Part shown: in pieces, positions 32,410-43,528 of the stretch
Numbering within the stretch: position 1 is the stretch's first letter
Layout: each line of letters opens with the position of its first letter
NCBI GenBank assembly: GCA_029532415.1
Contig: JAQOTA010000054.1
Location: forward strand, 2,852,001-2,916,000
Direction: 5' to 3'
Source: Marasmius tenuissimus
Taxonomy: Eukaryota > Basidiomycota > Agaricomycetes > Agaricales > Marasmiaceae
DNA: 64,000 nt
Program-made: the position numbers and the translations under genes
The notes under the pieces: generated by a model
The model's database searches: none
Told to the model about the DNA's origin: nothing
What the model saw: only the letters and a program-made list of their open reading frames with translations

Positions 32410-33342
32410 AGATGGAAAATCAATATCATCATCAAAACCCAAGGCAGACGAAATTCTGGAAGAAACTCTTTCGGGCGCCTCCACATAGTGCTGCAAAAAC
32501 AAACTCACGACATGAAACGCCATGGCCAAAGTGTGATCATATGAATGGCCCGTGTGGTAGCAACCAGACGGAGTGGATGGGCCCAATTTCGAATTCTCGA
32601 CACATGCACCTGAAGCAAGGTGAAATATAATTGCCTCTTGGCACTGCGCAGCGCTGAGGCTCACAGATGGAATATTGTGCATCGCCATTGTAGCATATAG
32701 CTGCTGAGGGTACAATGAAAAAAGGTATAGAGGATCGTATGACGGGGTCAGATACAGAGGAATACTAGGGGGCTTCAAGACGGATCCGTCGTAGCGAGGG
32801 GCTCGGGAATCAGACGATCCCCACCCGGATAAATGGTAAGGCTGTACATGGGGTGCGGGTGTCGAGAAAAAAGATGCCGACGGAAAAGAACCGTACGGCT
32901 GCGAAGGGGGGGTGCTGACTGGGTAGGGACTCGAACTGACGAATGCGGGAGTTTGGATGATGAGGGGGAGAACTGATGCTTCTACGGAAAATGTTAGCCT
33001 GCTTTAGAAACAACGGAATGAGCACTCGCCAGAAAACGGCGCCAGCACGCTGAGAGCCACACCGATAATACCGTTGAAGGCGGTACGAACAGCCATGGCA
33101 AGCCAATCCGACCCGAGAGACACAGAAGGTTGCGAAGCTGTAGCGGAAGCAGGGACGTCGCCCACGAGCACCTTTAGAGATAACGAGAACTTCGATAGAG
33201 ATGGTAATCTCGAGATGACATGTACCGGTTCGTCCAGGTCGAAACTTCCAAGAGAGATCCACGACTGACGAGAGAGGTAAGAGAGACTGCGGGAAGAGTC
33301 CACGACAACAAGACAAGGACGACCGTTGATAGTGAAAGACAT
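32374..33342 (-). CDS. Protein with retropepsin-like domain and Ser/Pro-rich middle
   Basis: Two exons on the minus strand. Exon 1 (33342 to about 33029) encodes MSFTINGRPCLVVVDSSRSL, then SYLSRQSWISLGSFDLDEPV and VSLGSDWLAMA. The pattern of an N-terminal strand, Asp-Ser-Ser and a later LGSDWL is that of retropepsin-fold domains, where the first motif is normally Asp-Ser/Thr-Gly and ILGxDWL follows. An intron beginning GTGCTC and ending CCGTAG joins FSGE to ASVLPLIIQTPAFV. The middle is rich in Ser, Pro and Tyr. The C-terminal part (QCQEAIIFHLASGACVEN, then AFHVVSLFLQHYVEAPERV) is not recognised. Total length is about 300 aa. It resembles single-domain retropepsin-like genes derived from retroelements. 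No other retroelement part is next to it. DSS instead of DSG may mean lost or altered catalysis. Confidence 0.55.
32747..32810. repeat. 64-bp direct repeat, copy 2
   Basis: Matches 32346-32409 at 62 of 64 bases. Here it lies inside the second exon of the retropepsin-like gene and is read in a different frame (SRAPRYDGSVLKPPS) from copy 1 (IPEPLATTDPS-stop). Confidence 0.85.
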
Positions 33343-34258
33343 GTGGGTGGAAACGAGAGATAGTGATGGGAGGAAAACAAGCTGCGTGGGAAGTCAAAGT
33401 TTATAAGGGAATATGCGAAGTTGATCCAGTGACCATGAGAAAAAAGTCATGCTTTCCGAGAGGGCTTCCGCGAAAACGGTTTTTTCGCACTTTCGGTAAA
33501 ACCCTCTACTTAGCAGTAGCGGGAACTGAAGTACTGACGCGACGCGAATCCATGTCACGAGGCCGGAGCGCGGGCCATTGATCCGAATCGGTACGCGTGC
33601 CACGAAGTTCACTGGGCGTTACATAACGTTCAGATTGGGCATCATCTAAGCCACAGGGATCACGGTGGCACCGTTCTAGTTTTTATTTTTTTTTCTTTTG
33701 GTGGAGCATTCGTCCTTCAGATGTCGCGTCACACGCCATCTAGGCACTGCTGTTGTATGTAGGGCTCTCCCTACTTGTTCATAATCCGAAAACCAAAGCC
33801 AAACCGAGTTGTACCTAAGTAAGCTCCTTCCCGAGGAAATGCACTACGCACGCTGTGTGCGGTAGCACCGTTCTACAACCGGTTGATGTTCAAGCCCAAA
33901 ACAAGGATAGCCTTCGATGTACTATCGGTCGCGTCTCACTGAGCTCAAGCTCGTTCAAGCTTCGAAAATCTCTGATTCCGTCGCTTACCACCATACCCCC
34001 TTGGACGTCCAAACAAAAAAAAATCAGAGTCGGCCTCACCGGAGCCCTGTCGTTCTACTGTGCACTTCGGAAGACCAACAAGAGACCTGGAAGGGCATAT
34101 CATGGCAGAAATAGAATGTATTATGTGGGTAGTACAAGGCACTGCAGAACAAACAGCTGTATCTAGCTGTCATCGATCATCCTTTGGAAGTATTTCAACC
34201 GACCTTTCTTCATCTACCCCTCACTTCCTCTTAGAATTACAACCGACAGCTGGCACGA
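33343..34258. other. Divergent promoter region between the retropepsin-like gene and copy D
   Basis: The region lies between a minus-strand gene starting at 33342 and a plus-strand gene starting at 34259. It has a T-rich run near 33,678-33,698. Its right part (33,855-34,258) is shared with the region before copy C and so moved with the membrane-protein gene. No extra gene is supported. Confidence 0.5.
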
Positions 34259-35860
34259 ATGTCGCTTATTCTCGCTGCCCTCTCCTACCGACAGCTGGAC
34301 CTAGAAAGAAGTTCTACCGCTCCAACACCTCTTTCTTCTCGAGAAACTCGCACTACGGCGAGTATCATCTGGAGCTGCCTGTCGATGATCATTCTTTGTA
34401 CCTGGACATCTGTACGTCCCAACGTCCCTAGCGTGCCACGCTCAGGTCACGAGGCCCTGGTGTATTGGGATAAGGCAAAGATCTTTTGCGTCGCTCTTCT
34501 CGCGCCTGAACTCATCGTCCTATGGTCCATTCGTCAATGGTTTGCCGCCCGGAAGATGGCAAAGGCATATCAACGTGGGTTGCACACAGTCCCTTCACAT
34601 ATATCTGGCAGAGTCATGTTGATTTGGTTTTCAGAGTACGGCTGGACGATGACTCATGCATTCTTTGCTCTCATGGGTGGATTTGCATTGTACGACTCCG
34701 AGGGAGAATTTCTCTTTCATCTTTGGGATCGACGATTTTGCGAACACTTCAGGAACGCCGTGGAGGGAAGGTGGGACGGTTACAGTAGACAGCAGCACAA
34801 GCTCAGACAGCTGCTCCCGTATAAGTGTGACGATCAGTATGAAGTGAGTATCTCGTATTACCGCTCCACTGGCCCTACTGAATCGTGGCTCTCGCAGTCC
34901 TTACTTGAATACTGCGTGGCCACCAAATGGGTAACAATCACCGAGAAGGAAATCGAGAGCTTTGGCCACACAGATCTCCTCGCCAAAACCATCGCGATAT
35001 TCCAAACACTGTATTTCATCATAAACTGCACAGCACGAGGTGTCAACGGCCTCGCCATAACAGAGCTGGAGATCCTCACTCTTGGCTTTGCGGCGCTCAA
35101 CCTCGTTAGCTACTCGTTTTGGTGGCACAAGCCCTCGGGAGTTCGGTTCCCTCTCCGCATCATGGACAGACCGGAATCCATCTCTCTCGAACAACTTTCA
35201 GTTGCTCGGAATACAGAGGAATCAGGCTCTACCTTGCTTGGCACTGACATCCCCGCCATGCCAACCAATGCAAGGGCTCCTGGAATACTCAGCGCGTTTT
35301 GGGATCGATTCCGGGACGATTACATCGTTAATGAATGGGATACTTACGACGACCTTGGGTCCAGAGTTCTGTGGATCCTTCTGTTACCGCTGATGGTTGT
35401 TGGGCAAATCTTCAATCACGCCCTGAATGGTGACTCGGACGGTGGAAACCGTCCCCAGCCCGAACGCGGAAACATATTTTCAGCTACTACTGGCATTCAA
35501 GACCGACTCGTTTATACTCTAACGTGTTCCACCGCTATTCTACTCGGTGTAATCCACTGTATCCCCATCATGCTCAACTACCGTGGCTTTCCCGGCGATA
35601 CCATAGACCACCATCTCTGGACTGGTTTCGCACTTTCAATAACTGGTCTGCCGCTGGGAATCTGGATAGTGCAGATCTGCCCATATGACGGCGAGAGGTA
35701 CATCCTTACTGGGAACTTCGTCGTATTCTTGACCGCCATGATCTATCCCACAGCCCGTATCGTGTTGATAGTACTGACGGTTAAGCAACTGACAGACCTT
35801 CCGTCTTCCGCGTTGCAGGAAGTTGAGTGGACGAGCTTGATTCCACATTTTGGTGCGTGA
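34259..35860 (+). CDS. Multi-pass membrane protein of the local tandem family (copy D)
   Basis: The genomic frame is open for 533 codons, but comparison with copies B and C shows two introns that happen to be multiples of three without stops: 34575-34634 (60 bases, GTGGGT...TTCAG) and 34844-34897 (54 bases, GTGAGT...CGCAG). The spliced product would be about 495 aa. The 5' splice site of the first intron is GTGGGT, where the paralogs have GTATGT, so it may be spliced less well. About eight hydrophobic spans are visible, including ASIIWSCLSMIILCTWTSV, YGWTMTHAFFALMGGFALY, FAALNLVSYSFWWHKP, TAILLGVIHCIPIMLNY and AMIYPTARIVLIVLTV. It ends VEWTSLIPHFGA. Conserved motifs are CTWTSVRPNVP, APELIVLWSIRQWFAA and FWWHKPSGVR. 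Function is unknown; it looks like the best preserved member. Confidence 0.75.
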   Translation: MSLILAALSYRQLDLERSSTAPTPLSSRETRTTASIIWSCLSMIILCTWTSVRPNVPSVPRSGHEALVYWDKAKIFCVALLAPELIVLWSIRQWFAARKMAKAYQRGLHTVPSHISGRVMLIWFSEYGWTMTHAFFALMGGFALYDSEGEFLFHLWDRRFCEHFRNAVEGRWDGYSRQQHKLRQLLPYKCDDQYEVSISYYRSTGPTESWLSQSLLEYCVATKWVTITEKEIESFGHTDLLAKTIAIFQTLYFIINCTARGVNGLAITELEILTLGFAALNLVSYSFWWHKPSGVRFPLRIMDRPESISLEQLSVARNTEESGSTLLGTDIPAMPTNARAPGILSAFWDRFRDDYIVNEWDTYDDLGSRVLWILLLPLMVVGQIFNHALNGDSDGGNRPQPERGNIFSATTGIQDRLVYTLTCSTAILLGVIHCIPIMLNYRGFPGDTIDHHLWTGFALSITGLPLGIWIVQICPYDGERYILTGNFVVFLTAMIYPTARIVLIVLTVKQLTDLPSSALQEVEWTSLIPHFGA

Positions 35861-37878
35861 ACAATAGCGTCGTATACCAAGTACCTATCTATTATCCCAC
35901 CACTGTGACTGACATTAGACGTACGGTATTGTAGTAGCTCTATTGGTTAGGGGTCTGTGGTGACCTGAATTCTTGTGTATCATTGCTAGGTTATGACTTC
36001 GAGTCGATTCGATTCAGCGGATTATTCCGTCTTTGGACATTGATTTGACTGCGACGCGTTCTCAAATTTTACATATCTCTATCCCCTTTACTCATGCGTT
36101 TTCGTTATTAATGGCGATACCACGCGACACAGAGGGTAAAACGACGGGCTATGTCGCAAACTGTCAGTGTCGTGTTTGTTGCGCAACACGTTTTTGCCGT
36201 CGGCACCTCGCATCGTGCATACACATGGACCTACACCTCTGGTTGACGGCGAACGGTCACGAACCTCGAGCACATTCTCGTTTATTCAACCCCTCTCGAA
36301 CAGAAACAGGAAATTTATGAGGCAAGAACTGTAAGCTTTTGACGTATACGTGTTCAAAGGTGAAGCTCTTACCTACGGAGCCGGGAGGGCCCAGACTCCA
36401 GAGACGTGGTCAGGTTCGCGTTGCTGTAGCCTGTGAGTATGTGATACCCGCGTTGTGTTTGTCGTGTACTGATCGTGAACCTTCTTTCTGTCTAGTTATG
36501 AAGACAACAATGATGACTGGGTCTGTGTTGTTGAGTACAAGGGGAGGAAATGGCACTCAGAGTCGAGGGTGAGTCCGAGCCAGATGCCATAATCTGGAAC
36601 GATACTCATGCAGTAATTACCGTTGTTCGATCGACAGGTTCTGATCCTCGCGAAAGAAAGAAAAGAAGACCGCCAGAATACAGAACCGATATCATTGATA
36701 ACCCTCAGTCCAGGCCTGGACTCGATCCCAGCAGCGACGCACGGTGTGGGGTCCCTGCCCCTTCACCACCCAGCAGCTTTGAACGACTGTCTTCAAGAAT
36801 TTGACGGGGCGACCTGGCTTGAGTCAGTCCGGGCCTAAGATTACAGGCCAACCTCCATTCGGTGTCATGCAAGTTGATGTTGAAGTTCATCGCGACTCTG
36901 TGAAATTTGCGCTCGACGGAACTCAAATGCTGGCTCAACCGGTACCACTCGCTTACAGGACACCAGCTCGATCAGAAGAACGTGTTTCTGTGGGATCCAT
37001 ATCGTGAAGCCCATTGTCTTCAGATTAGAGCCGAGATGGAACTCCGAGGATTCAGAATGTCTTGGGATGGGCTCAGGAAGGCTCAGGACTGCGACCCTCT
37101 GCGACCCCACGTACGTCAAAGCAAATGTGTGGATAGTTCCATAATTCCGGAACAATAATGTATGTCAGAAACTTCCGTCCGAAGATTACGATCTGGAACT
37201 AATTGTATGGGCTCGATTTCTCTTCAAGGACATTGGACTGCTGGATAAGGTCAGTTCCTTTGCAACTGTGTTGTCATCTTTGAGGTTGAACTCAGAAGGG
37301 GAAAACGACGAGTAGTGAACCTACCGGTGCGTGAAGGAAAGGGTTCTCAACTCCGGTGCTGTAACTGGTGGATCGGAATTCCGATTATCGCTCATGCGCT
37401 CAGGTGAAGAAAGGGTGGATGATTTGAATTTCTCAGTCCAATACCATCGATATCCCGGGGCCCCGCGCGGGATGTCAAAATATCGTCTCAAAGCCGTCCA
37501 ACCTCCAACTTCAACAGGATTCCGTACGGTTCACCGCGGTAGAGTGAGGTACACCTGAGATATCTTCTATCTCTGAGACTTTCGTGATCTATTGAGGCTC
37601 TTCAGTCTTGGCTCTGAATGCCGAACTCTGGAGAGAGGCATGCATGTGGATAGTTGGCGATGGTGAGCTGAGAAACGCAGTGTGCACGGTGGCCGTTACG
37701 GTTTTGCAGGGTGATGACAAATTACGGACCGGATAGCCGTTCACGGGTGTTGGTCTAAAAATAGCCTCCTGAAGTTTTTCTCTCCGCGTCAGGGGGACGC
37801 ATGGACAGATGACCCCACCTTTCATACAAGCGAGCAGGATAGATCACTGGATGGAGCTTGCGGGTATATCCTGGATGG
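35861..37878. other. Decayed gene fragments between copy D and the MFS gene
   Basis: The first 150 bases are family 3' flank. The part at about 36,110-36,510 duplicates 30,050-30,445. An exon-like piece at 36,494-36,570 reads YEDNNDDWVCVVEYKGRKWH between an acceptor (TGTCTAG) and a donor (GGTGAGT), and 36,905-37,130 has an open piece with DQKNVFLWDPYREAHCLQIR. I do not recognise a family and cannot join the pieces into one frame. They look like remains of one or two intron-bearing genes. Confidence 0.4.
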
Positions 37879-37886
37879 TATAAAAA
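37879..37886 (+). promoter_or_regulatory. TATA box of the MFS permease gene
   Basis: GGTATAAAAACC lies about 50 bases before the ATG at 37932, followed by a pyrimidine-rich CCCTCACTCTCCCTCACC leader. The position fits a TATA box with a short 5' leader, a layout common in regulated fungal genes. Confidence 0.6.
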
Positions 37887-37931
37887 CCTCAAAGTCTTCG
37901 GATTCATTTCCCACCCTCACTCTCCCTCACC

Positions 37932-40733
37932 ATGTCCGACACCGAGAGGAAGCACGGTGACGATACGTCCCGGATTGAAAGCCGCGATGTCGACGCCGAT
38001 ATTGAAAAGGCCGCTTCGAATTTCGAGTCTGGCCACAATACAAACCCGGAGGGAACTGCTCACCAAGATGCTGCAGGATCGAAACCGGCGAGGGCACACT
38101 TCTTCTCCCCACTGGATCGTGCATACGCGGATGCGGTGAACGAGGATGCAAAGGCGGTGGTTTACACAGAGGAGGAGGATGTGGGTGTTTTCTCCCGCAA
38201 CGTTGGTAGTTGGCTGTGGTGTTCTGACGATGAGTTTTGACGACAGTATAAAGTGAAGAGGAAGATTGATAATTCGGTGTTGCCGTTGGTCATTTGCAGG
38301 TGCGAGGGTTGTCGAACCTGCTCCTCCCATTCGGATACTTACTCTCTTGTTTCAGCTACATATGTGCGTCTCAGCTCACTATACCCATTGACGAGCAGCA
38401 GAAGTACTAAGACGTCACATTCTCCCTTCTTTCTTGCCAGTCAACCAATTCGGTACGTCTTGATTCACAGATCGAAAGAGTTCCTGGCTGACATTGATCC
38501 CCACCAGACCGCACGAATATGTAAGTTTCGTCGGCTATCATGATAGATGGTCCATTCTGAGCTCCCGACAGTGGAAATGCACATGTTCTCAGCGAGTTCA
38601 ACGAAAACTTCGTACGTCCTCACAGTCTCGCCCATTTAATTTCTCGCTGATCATGGGTCCCGATACTTTAGGGGATCACGGATAACGATAAATGGACATT
38701 GGCGTTAAGTATTTTCTACGTCGGCTATTGTGAGAGCTTCCTCCGCTTGCAAATCGCGGGTCTATACTGACGATCTTCGGTACCTTGCTTCACAGGTCTC
38801 CTGGAAATGCCCGCGAATGGTATGTGTCTTTCACTTCTCTGTTTCGCATATTCGGACCATGTGGAACTCACCTTCCCGCTCCGCCTATCGCAGTCCTTCA
38901 GCGCCATATAGGTGCCAACCGATTGTGAGTTTCCAACTCGTTGACGTTCCTGCGGGTCAGAAACTGATGAACACCCTTTGTTCAATGTTTAGCTTCTTCC
39001 TCTCCCTCACAGTCTGGGGTATTGCCTCGCTGTCGTTTGTATATTCAAAGGGTTATGCTGCCCTTTTGGCTCTCCGGTAAGGACTCGGCTCTATCTACTG
39101 TTCTCGGGACATCCCGCTGATCTCGGTTTTGAACTTGTAGAGTCTTGATAGGCATAGGAGAAGCTGGCTATTATGCGGGCATGATCTATTATCTGTCATT
39201 TTGGTATCGGAGGTACGTTTCCCTTCTTGTTGAGTTGAAGCTGGGATAAGCTCAACAACATGATAGGCACGAGTTAGCATTGAGGATTAGTTTGTGTATG
39301 ACGGGAACGTATCCCGGGGCGATTGGGGTGCGTCCTGTTATGCGACTTGTGTCCTTCGAGCTTCATCGACTGACCCGTTCCATAGGGGCTAATCGCGTTT
39401 GGCCTTACTCGGGCACATACCAGCCTGCTTACAGGGTAAGAGTGTTGGTTTTATCTCTCCCGTCGGCCCGATTTTAATGTTGGAATCTCTCTTTCAGATG
39501 GCAATTCCTTTTCCTCGTCAGTATTTTCAATCCATCTCTCGTGATATACGTGAAACTCACAGGTAAAATCGAAACGACCTACAGATCGAGGCCATCCCAA
39601 CAATCATTATGGCCCTCGCAATTCTGCTCTTCCTCCCATCCTTCCCCTTTGCTGCATCATTCTTGAGCAAGAGAGAAAAAGCGATTGCACAGGCTCGTGT
39701 CAACCGGGATCATAAGCCACAATCGCATGGTGGGATGACGGGATGGGAGGGGTTCAAAGCCGTGATCACGGACGTGAATTCGTGGCTGTTCATGATTATA
39801 TACGCTAGCTGTGAGTATGAGCTCGGGCTCTTTCCCTTGTGTCTGCAGGTAGGACCTGGCTGACCGGAACTTTAGTCAACGTTGGTGTTGCCACAGTATC
39901 GTATTTCTTACCAACTGTATGTTCCCGTCCTCTCTCAATGTTGCCGATCTAAATACTCCTTCTCATTCCAGCTCATCAAAGAACTGGGCTTCTCCTCCAT
40001 CGATGCCCAAGGAATGACAGTCGCACCATACGTTGCGGGATGGTTTATGGTGTTCTTCCAAGCGTGGCACAGCGACAAGACAAAAGATCGAGGATACCAT
40101 ATCATGCTGTCATGTCTCGTCTCGTTCGCGGGGTACCTCATTCTCTCGCTGTGTGCGGATAAGAGCGTAGGGGCTTCGTACTTTGCCCTGTTTTTGGTGG
40201 TCGGAGGGAACTATAGTTTGTTCCCACTGGTTATGTGAGTTTTTCGGTGTAAAGTATGGAAGCCGACACTGACTCTCTTTTGTAGGAGCTGGGCGGCGAA
40301 TTGTTTCTCGCCGACGTCGAAGAGAGGTGTCGGAACGGCGTTCATTGTGTCTATTTCGAACTGTATATCAATGTGAGTTGCCGTGTATATCCGTGCTTGG
40401 GGGCACAGCGTTGATCCTTGCTTGCAGCGCTTCCCCTCAGATCTACTTCGATCCAGAGACACATTATCGGAAAGGACATGGAATATCTGCGGGGTGAGTA
40501 ACATATCCGAGCGGGGGTATCGGTTTCCTTGTTACTTACAACCGGCATGCCATGGTTTTTTTAGTTGTCTGTTCCTGGCATTCTTGACGGCATTCATTCT
40601 CCGAACGAGGCTTTCGTGGTTGAACAAGAAGAACGCTAAACGACTGGCGGCGATGAGCCCGGAAGAGAGGATCAAGTTGGAGGAGATTACGGAGATTGCG
40701 GACACGGATCCGAGATATGTTTTCCCTACATAA
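37932..40733 (+). CDS. MFS permease, allantoate/nicotinate (Dal5/Tna1-like) type
   Basis: An intron-rich gene. Joining exons by GT-AG sites gives an acidic cytosolic N-terminus, then KVKRKIDNSVLPLVICS, YIFNQFDRTNIGNAHV, GITDNDKWTLALSIFYVGY and CLLEMPANVLQRHIG. This is the typical first half of an anion:cation symporter (ACS) family permease, with the conserved Asp-Arg-x-Asn-x-Gly-Asn block. Later exons give VWGIASLSFVYSKGY, GEAGYYAGMIYYLSFWYRR, WQFLFLVEAIPTIIMALAIL, VSYFLPTLIKELGFSS, GYLILSLCADKSVGA, NCFSPTSKRGVGTAF and a Lys-rich C-terminal tail ending DTDPRYVFPT. Twelve membrane spans are expected, in the plasma membrane. Family substrates include allantoate, nicotinate, biotin, tartrate and related small anions; which one applies here is unknown. 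Exons 3-5 are only 8, 12 and 13 bases long (38356-38363, 38441-38452, 38508-38520). Confidence 0.85.
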
Positions 40734-41680
40734 AAGGCTTTGTGCTGTACTGTGTGGATCATGAATCAAATCGTACTCAGAAAAGGAGCGGAGTACAGCG
40801 AGGAACTTGCGTGATCATCCAGCTCGATCCTCATTGAAAATATTCATGTTGAATTGAGGTCGAACGTCCGCGTAATTGTAATTCATGTGAGCCCGAGGGG
40901 GTTGACCATATTGGAGGCAGTGGTCGTGTTGAGTGGATGGGCCTTAGACTAAGACTTGGCAAGTACTTGATCGCGTGACTGCACGTGGACCCGATGTCGG
41001 GTGTGACGTGGTGTGACTGCCCCGCAAAACGGAGAACCATCACCAGCGAGAAGACGCCCACAAACGCCAACACGCTCTCTTCCTCCCAATTCGACCGCGT
41101 ATCACGACTCGCGATAGTCCTCGGGCTTCACCTCCACATTAAACATTAATTACGGAGGATATAAGATGCGGGCTTGCGGCCGTGGAAAACTTGTATCCCG
41201 GGTGCGGACTTACTAATCCTTGTCCGCCTGCATTTCCATCAACTCGATGGGGAAAGAAAGCGTCAGAACGGTGACTAGTTCCATCGAACTCTAGTGCGGA
41301 TAGTCTCTGATGTTTGGCCAGTGTTCGGAACACAGTCAAGGAATGCAGTGAGTAGTTTATGTTTGTGGTACTAAGAATGATTCCAATCCCCATGGTCTCA
41401 CACTAAACATTTGTAGTGCAGACATACAACTATACCCCAATGACATATTCTCCATAACATCCTTTTCACGGGAACACTCCATTTTCTGATCGGCACCAGT
41501 GGCCTCCGGGAATCAGGTGTTCCGCCCACGCCCAACATATTAGAGGCCGATTCTCGGAAATGCGCAGAGCTTGTGACGTCTTCCTTCGAATCACTTGGCT
41601 GTGAGCACTCGCTCTTCGTCAAGGGAGGAGCGTACTGACCCTTCACTAAGTAGATCGACTGTTGGAGCCTCACATTCAAG
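40734..41680. other. Intergenic between MFS and monooxygenase genes
   Basis: No gene is supported. It includes the 3' region of the permease and the promoter region of the monooxygenase. No clear TATA box was found close to 41681. Confidence 0.5.
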
Positions 41681-43528
41681 ATGACAGGAAGTCCTATGAA
41701 ACCAGAGCAAGTTACGCTTTACGGAGGAAGGAAGGCGACGGAAAAGTTGAATGTTTTGATCGTACGTAGTGGTCGTCGCCGATCTATACCTTGTCTTATT
41801 TCTTTGCCTTGCAGGTTGGATGTGGCATGGGAGGCTTGGCTGCTGCTTATTGCATGGGGCAAGCAGGTCATAAAGTGACTGTACTGGAAAGTTCTTCGTC
41901 TTTGGGAGAGATTGGTGCTGGTATCCAAGTCTGTCCCAGTAAGCATCCTCACTTCGATCTTGCTTCGTCCTCCTTATGAACCTTGGCATTAGATCTCGCG
42001 CGCCTGCTCGTTAGATGGGGTTTGCAGTCTGCCTTGAAGAAGATAGCTGACCCAGACAGGCCGTCCGCCTTCACTTACGTCCATTGTAAGCCCATCCTTC
42101 GCTCCACTGAACGAAACTCATACGTCGGGATGACGAAGACAAAACTGGAGAACAAGTTGGAATGGCCACTTTGGGAGACAAGATGGACCGGGATCACGGT
42201 GCACCGTGGCATGTCGTCCATGTGAGTGGTCTGTATACTTGAAATAAGCGACGCTGAACATAACAATACCATCCTGGTCATGCAACCAGCGTGGAGATCT
42301 CCATGACATGCTTTTAGCTATCGCAGAACCATTCATGAATTTGAAGCTACGGGCCAAAGTCCAGCATGTCGATGCCAGTGTCCCGTCTGTCACGCTAGAA
42401 TCGGGAGAGGTCTTCAAAGCGGACCTCATCATAGGTGCCGATGGGATACACTCCGTCGTCCGTGGGAGTGTAATTGGCGACAAGAATATCCCGTTATCTG
42501 TCCCACTCGGGGACGTGGCCTTCAGGACTCTAATACCAGCCAAGTCTATGCTTCAGGATCCCGAGCTTCGCGACCTGATTGAAAACCCTCGCCTGACGTG
42601 TTGGATGGGCCCGTTAAGACACGCGATAGGGTACACCGTTGTTCGTGTCGGTTAACTATTCCTTTGCTCTTTCTGACTTCTGCATCGGTTTCAGCGAGGA
42701 AGAAACGAATACAACATGGTACTGGTCAAGCCCGACGATGGCTCCACCTATTCCTGGACCGCTCGAGGAGACATTGAGGAAGTGAGGGAAGGGTTCGCCG
42801 GGTGGGAACCGCGGTAAGCATTCGTGCGGTTTACGAATAGGAAGGCTTACTCTCGTTTGCAGATTCCAAAAGCTGATCTCCCTGATGCCCTCAGTTTTGA
42901 AGAGCAAGCTCCTCATATGCGCGCCGCTCAGAACGTGGACACATGAAGCCGGTCGTGTAACATTACTCGGTGATTCCTGCCATCCTATGCTGGTGCGTCG
43001 TGAAACGTGTCGATGGGGTACTATCCCTAAAAGTCCTTTGAAATCGTAGCCCTATCGGGCACAAGGGGCAGCCATGGCAGTCAGTAAAGCATCCACGTTT
43101 GTGATAGCCCCAATTCTAGACTGACCACGTTATCGTTCTAGATTGAAGACGCTGCGGTCCTCGGAAACTTGTTTTCGCGGATCACGGACAAGTCGCAGAT
43201 CCCCGAGCTACTCCAAGCCTATCAAAGGATACGTTTTGACCGTGCCACTTCCCAGCAAACAGGTGCATTGGACAATCGTACACTGTACCATATGCTGGAT
43301 GGACCGGAGCAGGAGGCCAGGGACGTGTCCATGCGACTGGCCATGGAGAAAGCCATTCAAGAACTCACAGGAATAGGAACTGTGGCAAAGGAGGATGGAA
43401 CACCGCCGAGTTCTGTTAATCCTTGGGCGGATAAGAAGAAGATGGCAGCAAACTTTGGTTACGATGTTGATGAAGCTACCGATCGCTGGTGGGAGCTGAA
43501 CAGTAGGAAGATCCGGCCTAGACTTTGA
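41681..43528 (+). CDS. FAD-dependent monooxygenase, salicylate-hydroxylase-like
   Basis: The start at 41681 gives MTGSPMKPEQVTLYGGRKAT. After an intron at 41762-41814 comes the Rossmann FAD motif VGCGMGGLAAAYCMGQAGH, with LESSSSLGEIGAGIQV after it. Further motifs: IGADGIHSVVRG (the DG motif, about 42,430) and LLGDSCHPMLPYRAQGAAMA then IEDAAVLGNLF (the GD motif binding FAD ribityl, 42,965-43,160). Introns are clear at 41939-41992, about 42,642-42,699, and three more before 43,141. One near 42,180-42,300, around the VHR...DLHDML block, has uncertain edges. The product of about 430 aa is usual for class A flavoprotein hydroxylases of the PHBH fold. These use NAD(P)H and oxygen to hydroxylate aromatic acids such as salicylate or 6-hydroxynicotinate; the substrate is not determined. 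It lies next to the MFS permease. Confidence 0.85.

Noticed and set aside
36339..37158. A complete gene in the 36.3-37.2 kb stretch
   Set aside because: Exon-like pieces exist, but I could not join them in one frame and no family was recognised.
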